7,796 nucleotides of DNA, taken from positions 1 through 7,796 of the forward strand of contig JAEUMC010000982.1 in assembly GCA_016793415.1 (NCBI GenBank). Reading direction: 5' to 3'. The notes under the pieces were generated by a model, which made no database searches, was not told the origin of the DNA, and saw only the letters and a program-made list of their open reading frames with translations. Of the stretch, positions 1 to 5,763 are shown one piece after another; position 1 is the first letter of the stretch; the number at the start of each line of letters is the position of its first letter. A program made the position numbers and the translations under genes. The stretch comes from Devosia sp. (GTDB lineage Bacteria > Pseudomonadota > Alphaproteobacteria > Rhizobiales > Devosiaceae).

Positions 1-167
1 GCGGCAAGGTCGCCCGCGCCCCGCTCGCGGTGCAGAAGCTCGGGCTCGAGTGGTTGTTCCGCGTGGCGCAGGAACCGCGCCGGCTCTGGCGCCGCTATTA
101 CGAGACCAACACCGCCTATGTCGGGCTGCTCTGGCGCGAACTGCGCGAACGGCGCCGCTCGGCGTAA
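1..167 (+). CDS. WecG/TagA/CpsF-family glycosyltransferase, C-terminal fragment
   Basis: Only the last 54 codons are present; the reading frame enters from the left edge (first full codon at base 3) and ends with TAA at 165-167. The visible peptide contains RAPLAVQKLGLEWLFRVAQE followed by PRRLWRRYYETN. This closely matches the typical C-terminal end of GT26 (WecG/TagA/CpsF) enzymes, in which a 'RAP..hQ+hGLEWhaRLhqEPrRLwrRY' block is a family hallmark. These enzymes transfer a sugar (ManNAc, ManNAcA or glucose in known members) from a nucleotide sugar to an undecaprenyl-linked acceptor at the cytoplasmic face of the inner membrane. The donor cannot be told from this fragment because the catalytic N-terminal part is outside the window. 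A hairpin terminator follows 21 bases after the stop, so it is probably the last gene of a plus-strand unit. Confidence 0.85.
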   Translation, partial: GKVARAPLAVQKLGLEWLFRVAQEPRRLWRRYYETNTAYVGLLWRELRERRRSA

Positions 168-188
168 TTCACGGTGTTTTGGGGGAGC

Positions 189-221
189 GAAGGGCCTTCC
201 GCAGGAAGCGGGAGGCCCTTC
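189..221. terminator. Hairpin terminator between convergent genes
   Basis: An inverted repeat pairs GAAGGGCCT (189-197) with AGGCCCTTC (213-221); two further C-G pairs follow across a single bulged T at 198, leaving a loop of about ten bases. The hairpin lies between the stop of the GT26-type gene (167) and the stop of the minus-strand flippase (284). The tract after it on the plus strand (TGCTGTCTT) is only moderately T-rich, and none is seen on the minus strand. It is best read as the terminator of the left gene, possibly working in both directions. Confidence 0.6.
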
Positions 222-283
222 TGCTGTCTTGGGAACCGCGAGCCCGATGGCCCCCAAACCCAGGAGGGCACCTAGCCCCCGCC

Positions 284-1723
284 TCAGGCCATCCCCAGCT
301 TCGCCCGAACCTTGCCCGCCAGCACCCGCGTCTCCTCGGGGTGCAGCAGCGACTGCAGCCCCAGGAACACCAGGCCGCCGGCGACCCCGCCCGCTGCCAG
401 CTTGAACAGCGGCCAGCCCTCACCCAGCAAGGCGCTGGCGGTCCAGGCGGCAAGGCCGGTGGCGGTGGCGACGCCGAGCGAGACGGCAAGATCCGCCCAG
501 GGGATCGGCACCGGGGTCAGCCGATGGCTGACCAGCCAGGCGGCGCCCATCCCCACCAGGGTGCCGCCGCATAGCGCCAGCGCCGCGCCGATTTCGGCAT
601 AGGCCGGGATCAGCAGCAGCGACAGCGCGATGGTCGCGGCCGAGCCCGGAGCCAGCGCCACCATCTGCAACCACGGCTTCTTGTGGGCGTGAAAGACGTT
701 CTCGAACACGAAGGCGCTGAAATTGGCGAACAGCACGCTGAGCGCGATGATCGGGAACAGCAGCCCAAGGTTCTGGTGGTAGCCTGCCGGCAGCAGCAGC
801 CCACCGATTTCGGTGGAAAGCGCCACCAGCAGCGCCACGATCGGGAAAGTGAGCCGGCCCATCAGCGCCATCTGGTGGCCGAGAAAGCGCCCGGCAGCCG
901 CCGGTCCCTCGGTGTCGAACCGGCTGACCAGTTCCGGAAAGGCGCCCATATTGATGGCATTGGAAATGGTGTCGATCGGCTGGCGGGCCAGCGCATAGAC
1001 CGCGGCGAACACTGCCACGGCGCCGGCATCGTAATAGACCTTCAGCAGCACCCGCTCGGCACTGTTGAGCCCGAAGCTGACGATGGCGGCGGCGATCAGC
1101 GGGATACCCAGGGCAAACAGCTCGCGATGGGTGAAGCGCGACGGCCCGATGACGACACGCCGGCCGGCGAGCCCCAGCGCAATGCCGCCGGCGATCAGCA
1201 CGCCCAGGCTCGAGGCCAGCGACACCGCGAGGAACGAGTGGTGGACGAGCAGGATCGCCGCGATCGGCAGCACCAGCTGCAGCACCGCACGCAGGAATTC
1301 GAGCAGCGAATAGGCCGAGTGGCGCTGCTGCATCTGCAGCAGCGTCAGCGCGAAGCGGCTGAGCGCGCCAACGCTCAGATAGGTGCCCACCGCGATGGCG
1401 AACTCCACCCAGCGCTCGGGCGCGATCAGCAGCGAGGCGGCCGCCGAGACCACGAGCCCCAGCAGCGTCGTCACCACCAGCACGCGAGCCGCGAGCCTGA
1501 CGCTGCCATTGCTGATCTCGCCCTTGCCGCCCAGCCGGAGCAGCGCAATGCGCAGCCAGTTGGTCACGGCGGAATCGGTGAGCTCGCCCACCGTCACCAC
1601 CAGCGTCAGCAAGCCATACTCGGTCTGGTCGATCAGCCGCGTGGCGATGATCAGCAGCAGCAGCGCCGAAAGGCGCGTCAACAGGATCGCCGGGGCGTAG
1701 AACAGGGTCGAGCGCAGCAGCAC
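284..1723 (-). CDS. MOP-superfamily polysaccharide flippase (Wzx-like)
   Basis: A 479-residue, strongly hydrophobic protein with about 12-14 predicted membrane helices by eye (for example 8-28, 79-101, 106-128, 203-222, 290-312, 318-340, 353-373, 377-397, 408-430, 438-460). Length and helix layout fit the COG2244 polysaccharide biosynthesis/Wzx family, which flips undecaprenyl-linked repeat units from the cytoplasmic to the periplasmic face of the inner membrane. Family-like touches are the N-terminal TRLIDQTEYGLLTL turn (28-41) and a charged loop HAHKKPW (345-351) between late helices. The start is GTG at 1721-1723: an in-frame TAA sits three codons upstream, so no earlier start exists, and GGGGAAGG (1733-1740, minus strand) lies nine bases before it. 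The gene is alone on its strand and divergent from the GT4 gene; four stem-loops precede its ribosome binding site. Substrate is unknown. Family assignment is firm, a Wzx role in this locus is inferred. Confidence 0.88.
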   Translation of the reverse strand: MLLRSTLFYAPAILLTRLSALLLLIIATRLIDQTEYGLLTLVVTVGELTDSAVTNWLRIALLRLGGKGEISNGSVRLAARVLVVTTLLGLVVSAAASLLIAPERWVEFAIAVGTYLSVGALSRFALTLLQMQQRHSAYSLLEFLRAVLQLVLPIAAILLVHHSFLAVSLASSLGVLIAGGIALGLAGRRVVIGPSRFTHRELFALGIPLIAAAIVSFGLNSAERVLLKVYYDAGAVAVFAAVYALARQPIDTISNAINMGAFPELVSRFDTEGPAAAGRFLGHQMALMGRLTFPIVALLVALSTEIGGLLLPAGYHQNLGLLFPIIALSVLFANFSAFVFENVFHAHKKPWLQMVALAPGSAATIALSLLLIPAYAEIGAALALCGGTLVGMGAAWLVSHRLTPVPIPWADLAVSLGVATATGLAAWTASALLGEGWPLFKLAAGGVAGGLVFLGLQSLLHPEETRVLAGKVRAKLGMA

Positions 1724-1736
1724 GGGCAGTTACCTT

Positions 1737-1809
1737 CCCCGGGGGAGGCGTTGCCTCCGGGATGTCGTTCACCCCTGGGATGCTCTTGCATCCGGAGGGT
1801 GTCTTCACC
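1737..1809 (-). promoter_or_regulatory. Four stacked stem-loops in the flippase leader
   Basis: Reading the minus strand towards the GTG at 1723, four small hairpins follow one another almost without gaps. They are GGTG-AAGA-CACC (1798-1809), GGATGC-AAGA-GCATCC (1778-1793), GGGGTG-AACGA-CATCCC with one G-U pair (1759-1775), and GGAGGC-AAC-GCCTCC (1744-1758). The self-complementary CCCCGGGG (1737-1744) then abuts the ribosome binding site. All minus-strand loops are A-rich. If the flippase mRNA starts upstream of about 1810, these would form its 5' leader and could control translation or stability. A dispersed palindromic repeat inserted in the intergenic region is an equally plausible reading. 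No known riboswitch class is recognised. Confidence 0.45.
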
Positions 1810-1976
1810 TTCGCTTAACCCTTTGTGCCCTGCCCCGACAGCGCTTTGACTGCTGGTGGTGAATCCGGGCAATTGTATCGAACTGTCGGCCTGGCTGCCG
1901 CGCTGCGCCCCCCGCCTGTAAACCTTCCGGCGAGCCTTTCCTTCCCACCGATTTCGCGAGGCGCTATGGCTCGCCC
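1810..1976. other. Divergent intergenic region, promoters not resolved
   Basis: This stretch separates the minus-strand flippase from the plus-strand GT4 gene and should hold both promoters. I see TTGACT at 1846-1851 on the plus strand, but the nearest AT-rich hexamer (TTGTAT, 1873-1878) is 21 bases away, too far for a standard sigma-70 promoter. On the minus strand TACAAT (1872-1877) is a good -10 hexamer but has no matching -35. A TTAACC half-site occurs at 1815-1820. No coding region is supported here. Confidence 0.3.
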
Positions 1977-3074
1977 ATGCTCAAGCGGATCACCCCCTCC
2001 AAAACCCTCGACGTGCTGGTCGCCACCCCCTCGGGCGGCACCGGTCAGGGCGGCATCGACCGGGTCATGGGCGGGCTCAGGGACGAACTGATCCGGCAGG
2101 AGCGAGCCGGGCTGAACGTGCGCTTCGGCGCCACGCGCGGCCCCGGCCATATCGCGCTGTCACCCTTCTATCTGGGCGGCTTCCTGCTGCGGATGCTCGG
2201 ACTGAAGGCGGCCGGCAGGCTCGACGTGGTGCATATCAACCTCGCCAGCCAGGGCAGCACCTTTCGCAAGCTGCAGGTCGCGCGCGTCGCCCGCTGGCTG
2301 CGCCTGCCCTATGTGCTGCACCTGCACGGCGGGGACTACCCCAACTTCTGGAAAGACGACGACAGCTCGCTGAGCCGCAACATCCGCCAGATGTTCGCCG
2401 GCGCGGCGCGGATTATCGTACTGGGCGAGACCTGGCGCCGCTTCGTCATCAGCCGCGCTCCGGAAGTGGCTGGTTCCATCGTGGTTCTGCCCAACGCCGC
2501 GGCCCGACCGAGCCTGCCGCATGTCGGCGGTGGCGAACAGGTGCACATCCTGTTCCTGGGCCGCATCGGCGACATGAAAGGCGTGCCGCAACTGGGCGAG
2601 GCGCTCAACCGCATGCAGCACCTGGGCAACTGGCGGGCGACCATTGCCGGCGATGGCCATGTCGAGGCCGCCCGCGCCAAGGCGGCCGAGTACGGCCTCG
2701 CCGATCGCGTCAACCTGCCCGGCTGGGTCGATGGCCAGGGGGTGGCCGAACTGATCGCCTCGGCCGATATCCTGGTGCTGCCCTCGTTCACCGAGAACCT
2801 GCCGCTGTCGATCATCGAAGCCATGGCCTCGGGGCTTGCGGTGGTGGCGACGCCGGTCGGCGCGGTGCCCGATATCGTCAGGGACGGCGAGACCGGGCTG
2901 CTCGTCCCGGTGGGCGATGTCGAGGCCCTCACCCTGGCGCTGACGCGCCTCGTCGAAGATCAGCCGCTGCGCCGGCGGCTGGGCGCCGCGGCCCTGCAGC
3001 TGCACCGCGAGCGGCTCGATCTCGCTCCCTATGCCGAAGCCGTGGGCAGCGTGTGGATAGCGGCCGCGCGTTAA
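1977..3074 (+). CDS. GT4-family glycosyltransferase
   Basis: A 365-residue GT-B fold enzyme. The N-terminal acceptor domain opens with a beta strand (LDVLVATPSG, 11-20) and a glycine-rich loop ending in GGIDR; LDVVHINLAS (82-91) and YVLHLHGGD (112-120) are further strands of that domain. The C-terminal nucleotide-sugar domain shows GRIGDMKG (195-202, the usual GR....KG loop), a Rossmann strand around ATIAGDG (221-227), LPGWVDG (247-253), and the retaining GT4 E-x7-E motif at E273 and E281 within TENLPLSIIEAMASG. It should transfer a sugar with retention of configuration, probably to a lipid-linked polysaccharide intermediate on the cytoplasmic face; donor and acceptor cannot be read from sequence. 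ATG 1977 is the only standard start upstream of the first strand in this frame. The ribosome binding site is weak: CGAGG at 1957-1961 is 15 bases away. It heads the plus-strand block, 96 bases before the acyltransferase gene. Confidence 0.9.
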   Translation: MLKRITPSKTLDVLVATPSGGTGQGGIDRVMGGLRDELIRQERAGLNVRFGATRGPGHIALSPFYLGGFLLRMLGLKAAGRLDVVHINLASQGSTFRKLQVARVARWLRLPYVLHLHGGDYPNFWKDDDSSLSRNIRQMFAGAARIIVLGETWRRFVISRAPEVAGSIVVLPNAAARPSLPHVGGGEQVHILFLGRIGDMKGVPQLGEALNRMQHLGNWRATIAGDGHVEAARAKAAEYGLADRVNLPGWVDGQGVAELIASADILVLPSFTENLPLSIIEAMASGLAVVATPVGAVPDIVRDGETGLLVPVGDVEALTLALTRLVEDQPLRRRLGAAALQLHRERLDLAPYAEAVGSVWIAAAR

Positions 3075-3096
3075 CACTAAGGTAACCTTTTGGTTC
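3071..3096 (+). promoter_or_regulatory. Three degenerate TTAA-type half-sites at 11-bp spacing
   Basis: TTAA (3071-3074, overlapping the stop of the GT4 gene), GTAA (3082-3085) and GTTC (3093-3096) are phased at exactly 11 bases, just upstream of the acyltransferase gene. TTAA-N7-GTAA is one base from the TTAA-N7-TTAA pattern bound by the alphaproteobacterial response regulator CtrA. Short AT-rich motifs stand out in this GC-rich DNA, but the third site is poor. This is a candidate operator or promoter element only. Confidence 0.25.
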
Positions 3097-3170
3097 CCAG
3101 TTCCGGTGCCCGGGACTACCACGTTCCAACGCGCCGCGAACGGTAGGTCGACGCGTTTGGGAATGCGGCA

Positions 3171-4160
3171 ATGACCTACGACGTCGCCAGCACCGTAACC
3201 ACAGTTGCCCCGGCCAGAACCGGGGACGCGATGCAGCCGATCGCCGTCGAGCTGGTGGCCGACCAGGCCCACTGGGACAGCCTGGTCGCTGCATGCCCCA
3301 CCCCGCATCTGCCGCAAGGCTTCGCCTATGGCCAAGGCAAGGCCGCCAAGGGGTGGACCATCCGGCGCGCGCTGCTGCTCGCCGCCGGCCGCCCGGTGGC
3401 CATCGCCACGGTGCTCGAACTCCGCCGCTTCGGCCTGCGCCTCCTCAGCCGCATCAATCGCGGCCCGTTGTTCCTCGAGCCGGTGCCGAGCGACGAGACC
3501 GTCGTCGCCGTCTACGCGGCGCTGCGCCGGCGCTGGGGCCGGATCATCCCGCTGCTGATCGCCCCGGCCCTGCCGTTCGGCGCGCCCAGCGACACCCTGC
3601 TCCGCCGCGCCGGCTATCGCCTGCGGCACCGCCGCTCCTGGCAATCGGGCCGTATCGACCTGACCGTCGGCGAGGACGCGCTGTGGGCCGGGCTCGCCTC
3701 CAGTTTCCGCAACCGCGTGCGAAACGCTGAGAAAGCCGGCGCCAGGTTGCGCGTTTCGGGCGATGCCGAGACCTATGAGTGGATGCTCGCCCGTCATGCC
3801 GAGAACATGGCCGAGCGTGGCTTTTCCGCCGCCGACGCGCCGCTGCTGCGGGCCCTGCGCCTCGCCGCGCCCGAAGACGTTTCGGTGTTCCAGCTGATCG
3901 CCGAGGGCAAGCCGGTAGCCGGCATGTCGGTCGTGCGCTTCGGCACCCATGCCGCATATCACGTCGGCTGGTTCGGCCCCGAAGGCCGCAAGCTCAATGC
4001 CGGCAATTTCCTGATGTGGCAGGTGCTGGTCGAGCTCAGCCGGCGCGGCGTCAGGACCTTCGACGTCGGCGGGCTGAAGCCCGGCGATGGCTATACCCGT
4101 TTCAAGCAGACGATGAAGCCGGTCGAGTATCAGCTCGCCGGCGAGTGGATGAGCTGGTGA
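3171..4160 (+). CDS. FemAB/GNAT-like acyltransferase (Acetyltransf_6 type)
   Basis: A 329-residue soluble protein with two tandem GNAT-like halves, as in the FemAB/BioF2-like family. The key family features are all in the second half: SSFRNRVRNAEKAG (177-190), VAGMSVVRFGTHAAYHVGW (249-267), LNAGNFLMWQVLVE (275-288) and FDVGGLKPGDGYTRFKQ (297-313), the last matching the usual 'fDlGG......g...FK' end. Relatives transfer aminoacyl groups from tRNA (Fem proteins) or acyl groups from CoA; in polysaccharide loci they are thought to decorate the glycan or its lipid carrier. Substrate here is unknown. Start is uncertain. ATG 3171 has a poor ribosome binding site, whereas ATG 3231 (residue 21) has GGGGA five bases upstream and begins at the first conserved strand; 3231 may be the true start, giving 309 residues. 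It is 17 bases upstream of the repeat ORF and likely co-transcribed with the CapK-like gene, a natural supplier of activated acyl groups. Confidence 0.82.
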   Translation: MTYDVASTVTTVAPARTGDAMQPIAVELVADQAHWDSLVAACPTPHLPQGFAYGQGKAAKGWTIRRALLLAAGRPVAIATVLELRRFGLRLLSRINRGPLFLEPVPSDETVVAVYAALRRRWGRIIPLLIAPALPFGAPSDTLLRRAGYRLRHRRSWQSGRIDLTVGEDALWAGLASSFRNRVRNAEKAGARLRVSGDAETYEWMLARHAENMAERGFSAADAPLLRALRLAAPEDVSVFQLIAEGKPVAGMSVVRFGTHAAYHVGWFGPEGRKLNAGNFLMWQVLVELSRRGVRTFDVGGLKPGDGYTRFKQTMKPVEYQLAGEWMSW

Positions 4161-4177
4161 GGGGCCGTGGTTCTGCG

Positions 4178-4312
4178 ATGAGTTGGAAGAATGCGGCGCT
4201 GCGCGCCGGTTGGGACATCACCACGAGTTGGATGAATACGGCGCTGCGCGCCGGTTGGGGCATCACCTCGAGTTGGATGCATACGGCGCTGCGCGCCGAG
4301 GGGGGAGCGGAA
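4178..4312 (+). repeat. Three direct tandem copies of a 45-bp repeat
   Basis: Units lie at 4178-4222, 4223-4267 and 4268-4312, with no spacers. Unit 1 and unit 2 differ at 4 of 45 bases. Units 2 and 3 differ at 2 of the first 30 bases, after which unit 3 diverges into the ribosome binding site of the CapK-like gene. The invariant core is AGTTGG followed, after a few variable bases, by CGGCGCTGCGCGCC. Because the period is a multiple of three, two plus-strand frames stay open through it; the third is closed by TGA codons. The array sits between two otherwise tightly linked genes. Confidence 0.95.
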
Positions 4313-4315
4313 TGA
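4178..4315 (+). CDS. Small ORF of three 15-residue tandem repeats, coupled to the CapK-like gene
   Basis: ATG at 4178 opens a 45-codon ORF consisting entirely of three 15-residue units: MSWKNAALRAGWDIT, TSWMNTALRAGWGIT and SSWMHTALRAEGGAE. Its TGA (4313-4315) overlaps the CapK-like ATG (4312) as ATGA, the usual arrangement for translational coupling. A GGTGAGGGG stretch (4156-4164), overlapping the upstream stop codon, lies 13 bases before the start, rather far for a ribosome binding site. The units are rich in Trp, Ala and Leu and could form short amphipathic helices; there is no signal peptide, Cys pair or phosphopantetheine-type Ser motif. I recognise no family. All differences among units change the amino acid in this frame, so purifying selection is not evident. 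Alternatives: a non-translated repeat, or an N-terminal extension of the CapK-like protein read in the other open frame (TTG at 4183). Translation is unproven. Confidence 0.4.
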   Translation: MSWKNAALRAGWDITTSWMNTALRAGWGITSSWMHTALRAEGGAE

Positions 4316-5727
4316 GCCTGATGGATGTGGCGCGCGGCGCCTATGTGCGGAGTCCCGAAGTGGTGCGGCGTTCGCTCGCCCCGCTGGTCTCGCTGGTGCC
4401 GACCAGGCTGAAGTTCGGCGGCAGCTATCGCAGATGGCGCGAGCGCATTGCGCTGGCCAGCGCCGACCCGGCCTATGCCAGCGCGCAGCATCTTGCCGCC
4501 CTCCGCGCCATTGTCGGTCGGGCTCACGCGCTGAGCCCGTTCTATCGCGAACTGATCGAGCGCGCCCTGGGCAGCAGCTTCGACGCCACGCGCTTCGAGC
4601 TCGACGACCTCGGGCGCCTGCCGATCCTCCGCAAGGAAGAGCTGCGCACCGCGGGCGAAGCGGCGCTGACCGTGCCGCGCAGCGAGGCCGACCGCGGCGA
4701 CACCAGTGGCTCGAACGGCGAGCGCCCGTTCACCTTCTACCTCGACAAGGATCGCAGCGCCCGCGAGATGGCCTTCGTCTACGACAACTGGAGCCGCATC
4801 GGCTTCGGCGAGAAGACCGGCAAGATCGTGCTGCGCGGCTTCGGGCTCCACCCCAAGGGCACCAGCATTTCGCAGTGGGAGCCGGCCTTGCGCGAGTTGC
4901 GCCTGTCGGTCTTCCCGATGACGCATGACGATGTGCGCACCTATCTCGACCTGATCGACAAGCACGAGCTCGAATATCTCTACGGCTATCCCTCGGCGAT
5001 CGAGCTGATGTGCCGGCACATGTGCCGCATCGGCCGCCTGCCCAGGCGTCCGCTCAAGGGCATCTTGCCGATCTCCGAGCCGCTCTACCCGCACCAGCGC
5101 CGCATCATCGCCGAGGTGTTTGGCAATGTGCCGATCGCCAATTTCTACGGGCTGAGCGAAAAAGTGCTGTTCGCCCGGGAAATCAGCAGCGACGGCTTCT
5201 ACCAGTTCGACCCGCTCTATGGCCTCGCCGAGCTGGTGGACGAAGCGGGCCGACCGATCACCGAGATCGGCCGCGAGGGCCGGCTGATCGGCACCGGTTT
5301 CACCGGCAGGAGCATGCCGTTCCTGCGCTACGACACCGAGGACCGCGCGACGCTCGTCGAGCTGCCCACGCCGGGCAACGGGCAGCGCCTCACCGTCGAG
5401 CGGCTGACGCCGCGCCGCAAGCCCGATTTCCTGATCTCGTCGGATGGCAACCGCGTCGTCACCATCGACTTCACCCCGGAAAACCCGCGCTATTTCGAGG
5501 GCATCGAGGAATACCAGTTCTTCCAGGAACAGCCCGGCGCCTGCACCATCCGCTATATCCCCACCGCCGACGGCAACGAAACCGACGCCCTGCGCGTGGC
5601 CAATGGCCTCACCCAGCGCACCCACGGCAAGATCGTGTTCTCGGTACAAGAGGTGGAGCGCCTGGCCGGCGGCCGCGCCGGCAAACGCGCCTTCATCGAC
5701 CAGCGGCTGGATATCTCGAAATACTGA
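4312..5727 (+). CDS. CapK/PaaK-like adenylate-forming enzyme
   Basis: A 471-residue protein of the ANL (phenylacetate-CoA ligase-like) superfamily, close to the CapK-type proteins of capsule and exopolysaccharide loci. Visible motifs: a phosphate-binding loop TSGSNGERPF (131-140), LEYLYGYPSAIELM (220-233), GILPISEPLYPHQR (250-263), YGLSEK (279-284, the A5 Y-G-x-x-E motif), RYDTEDRA (339-346, the A7-type D) and a C-terminal KIVFSVQEVERL...KRAFI end. It should use ATP to activate a carboxylate as acyl-adenylate and probably a thioester; substrate unknown. ATG 4312 is preferred: GAGGGGGGAG (4298-4307) is four bases upstream and it overlaps the repeat ORF stop. ATG 4321 is also possible. The frame is open back to 4153, with TTG at 4183 as the only earlier plausible start, which would add a 43-residue repeat-containing extension unlike the family. 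It likely works with the upstream FemAB-like transferase in modifying the polysaccharide. Confidence 0.85.
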   Translation: MSLMDVARGAYVRSPEVVRRSLAPLVSLVPTRLKFGGSYRRWRERIALASADPAYASAQHLAALRAIVGRAHALSPFYRELIERALGSSFDATRFELDDLGRLPILRKEELRTAGEAALTVPRSEADRGDTSGSNGERPFTFYLDKDRSAREMAFVYDNWSRIGFGEKTGKIVLRGFGLHPKGTSISQWEPALRELRLSVFPMTHDDVRTYLDLIDKHELEYLYGYPSAIELMCRHMCRIGRLPRRPLKGILPISEPLYPHQRRIIAEVFGNVPIANFYGLSEKVLFAREISSDGFYQFDPLYGLAELVDEAGRPITEIGREGRLIGTGFTGRSMPFLRYDTEDRATLVELPTPGNGQRLTVERLTPRRKPDFLISSDGNRVVTIDFTPENPRYFEGIEEYQFFQEQPGACTIRYIPTADGNETDALRVANGLTQRTHGKIVFSVQEVERLAGGRAGKRAFIDQRLDISKY

Positions 5728-5731
5728 GGGC

Positions 5732-5758
5732 GGGCGCCGGACCCAGCAGTCGGCGCCC
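5732..5758. terminator. GC-rich hairpin between convergent genes
   Basis: A perfect 8-bp stem, GGGCGCCG (5732-5739) with CGGCGCCC (5751-5758), encloses an 11-base loop. It fills the 36-base gap between the CapK-like stop (5727) and the end of the minus-strand hydrolase gene (5764). No T-tract follows on either strand, so intrinsic termination would be weak. Position between two converging stops is the main argument for a bidirectional terminator role. Confidence 0.5.
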
Positions 5759-5763
5759 AACCG

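Noticed and set aside
420..1808. 462-codon minus-strand open frame starting with ATG before the flippase, as a possible leader or alternative gene
   Set aside because: It overlaps the flippase in another frame and becomes Arg/Ala/Gly-rich without membrane helices. Its first codons merely read through the hairpin leader.
683..1849. 388-codon plus-strand open frame opposite the flippase
   Set aside because: Gln/Arg/His-rich antisense shadow of a well-supported membrane protein.
1846..1878. Sigma-70 promoter TTGACT/TTGTAT for the GT4 gene
   Set aside because: The spacing is 21 bases, outside the usual 16-19, so it is mentioned only within the intergenic entry.
2160..3962. 600-codon open frame on the minus strand opposite the GT4 and acyltransferase genes
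   Set aside because: It is antisense to two genes with clear family motifs, crosses their intergenic gap, is rich in Gly, Arg, Gln and Ala with no recognisable domain, and is explained by high third-position GC suppressing stops.
4178..4312. CRISPR array
   Set aside because: The three units are contiguous with no unique spacers and no cas genes nearby; this is a simple tandem repeat.
4178..4315. Mini-ORF as an acyl carrier protein for the CapK-like enzyme
   Set aside because: At 45 residues it is too short and it has no Asp-Ser phosphopantetheine attachment motif.
4102..5760. 552-codon open frame on the minus strand opposite the CapK-like gene
   Set aside because: It is a complement of a gene with clear ANL motifs; its composition is of the shadow type and it has no domain of its own.
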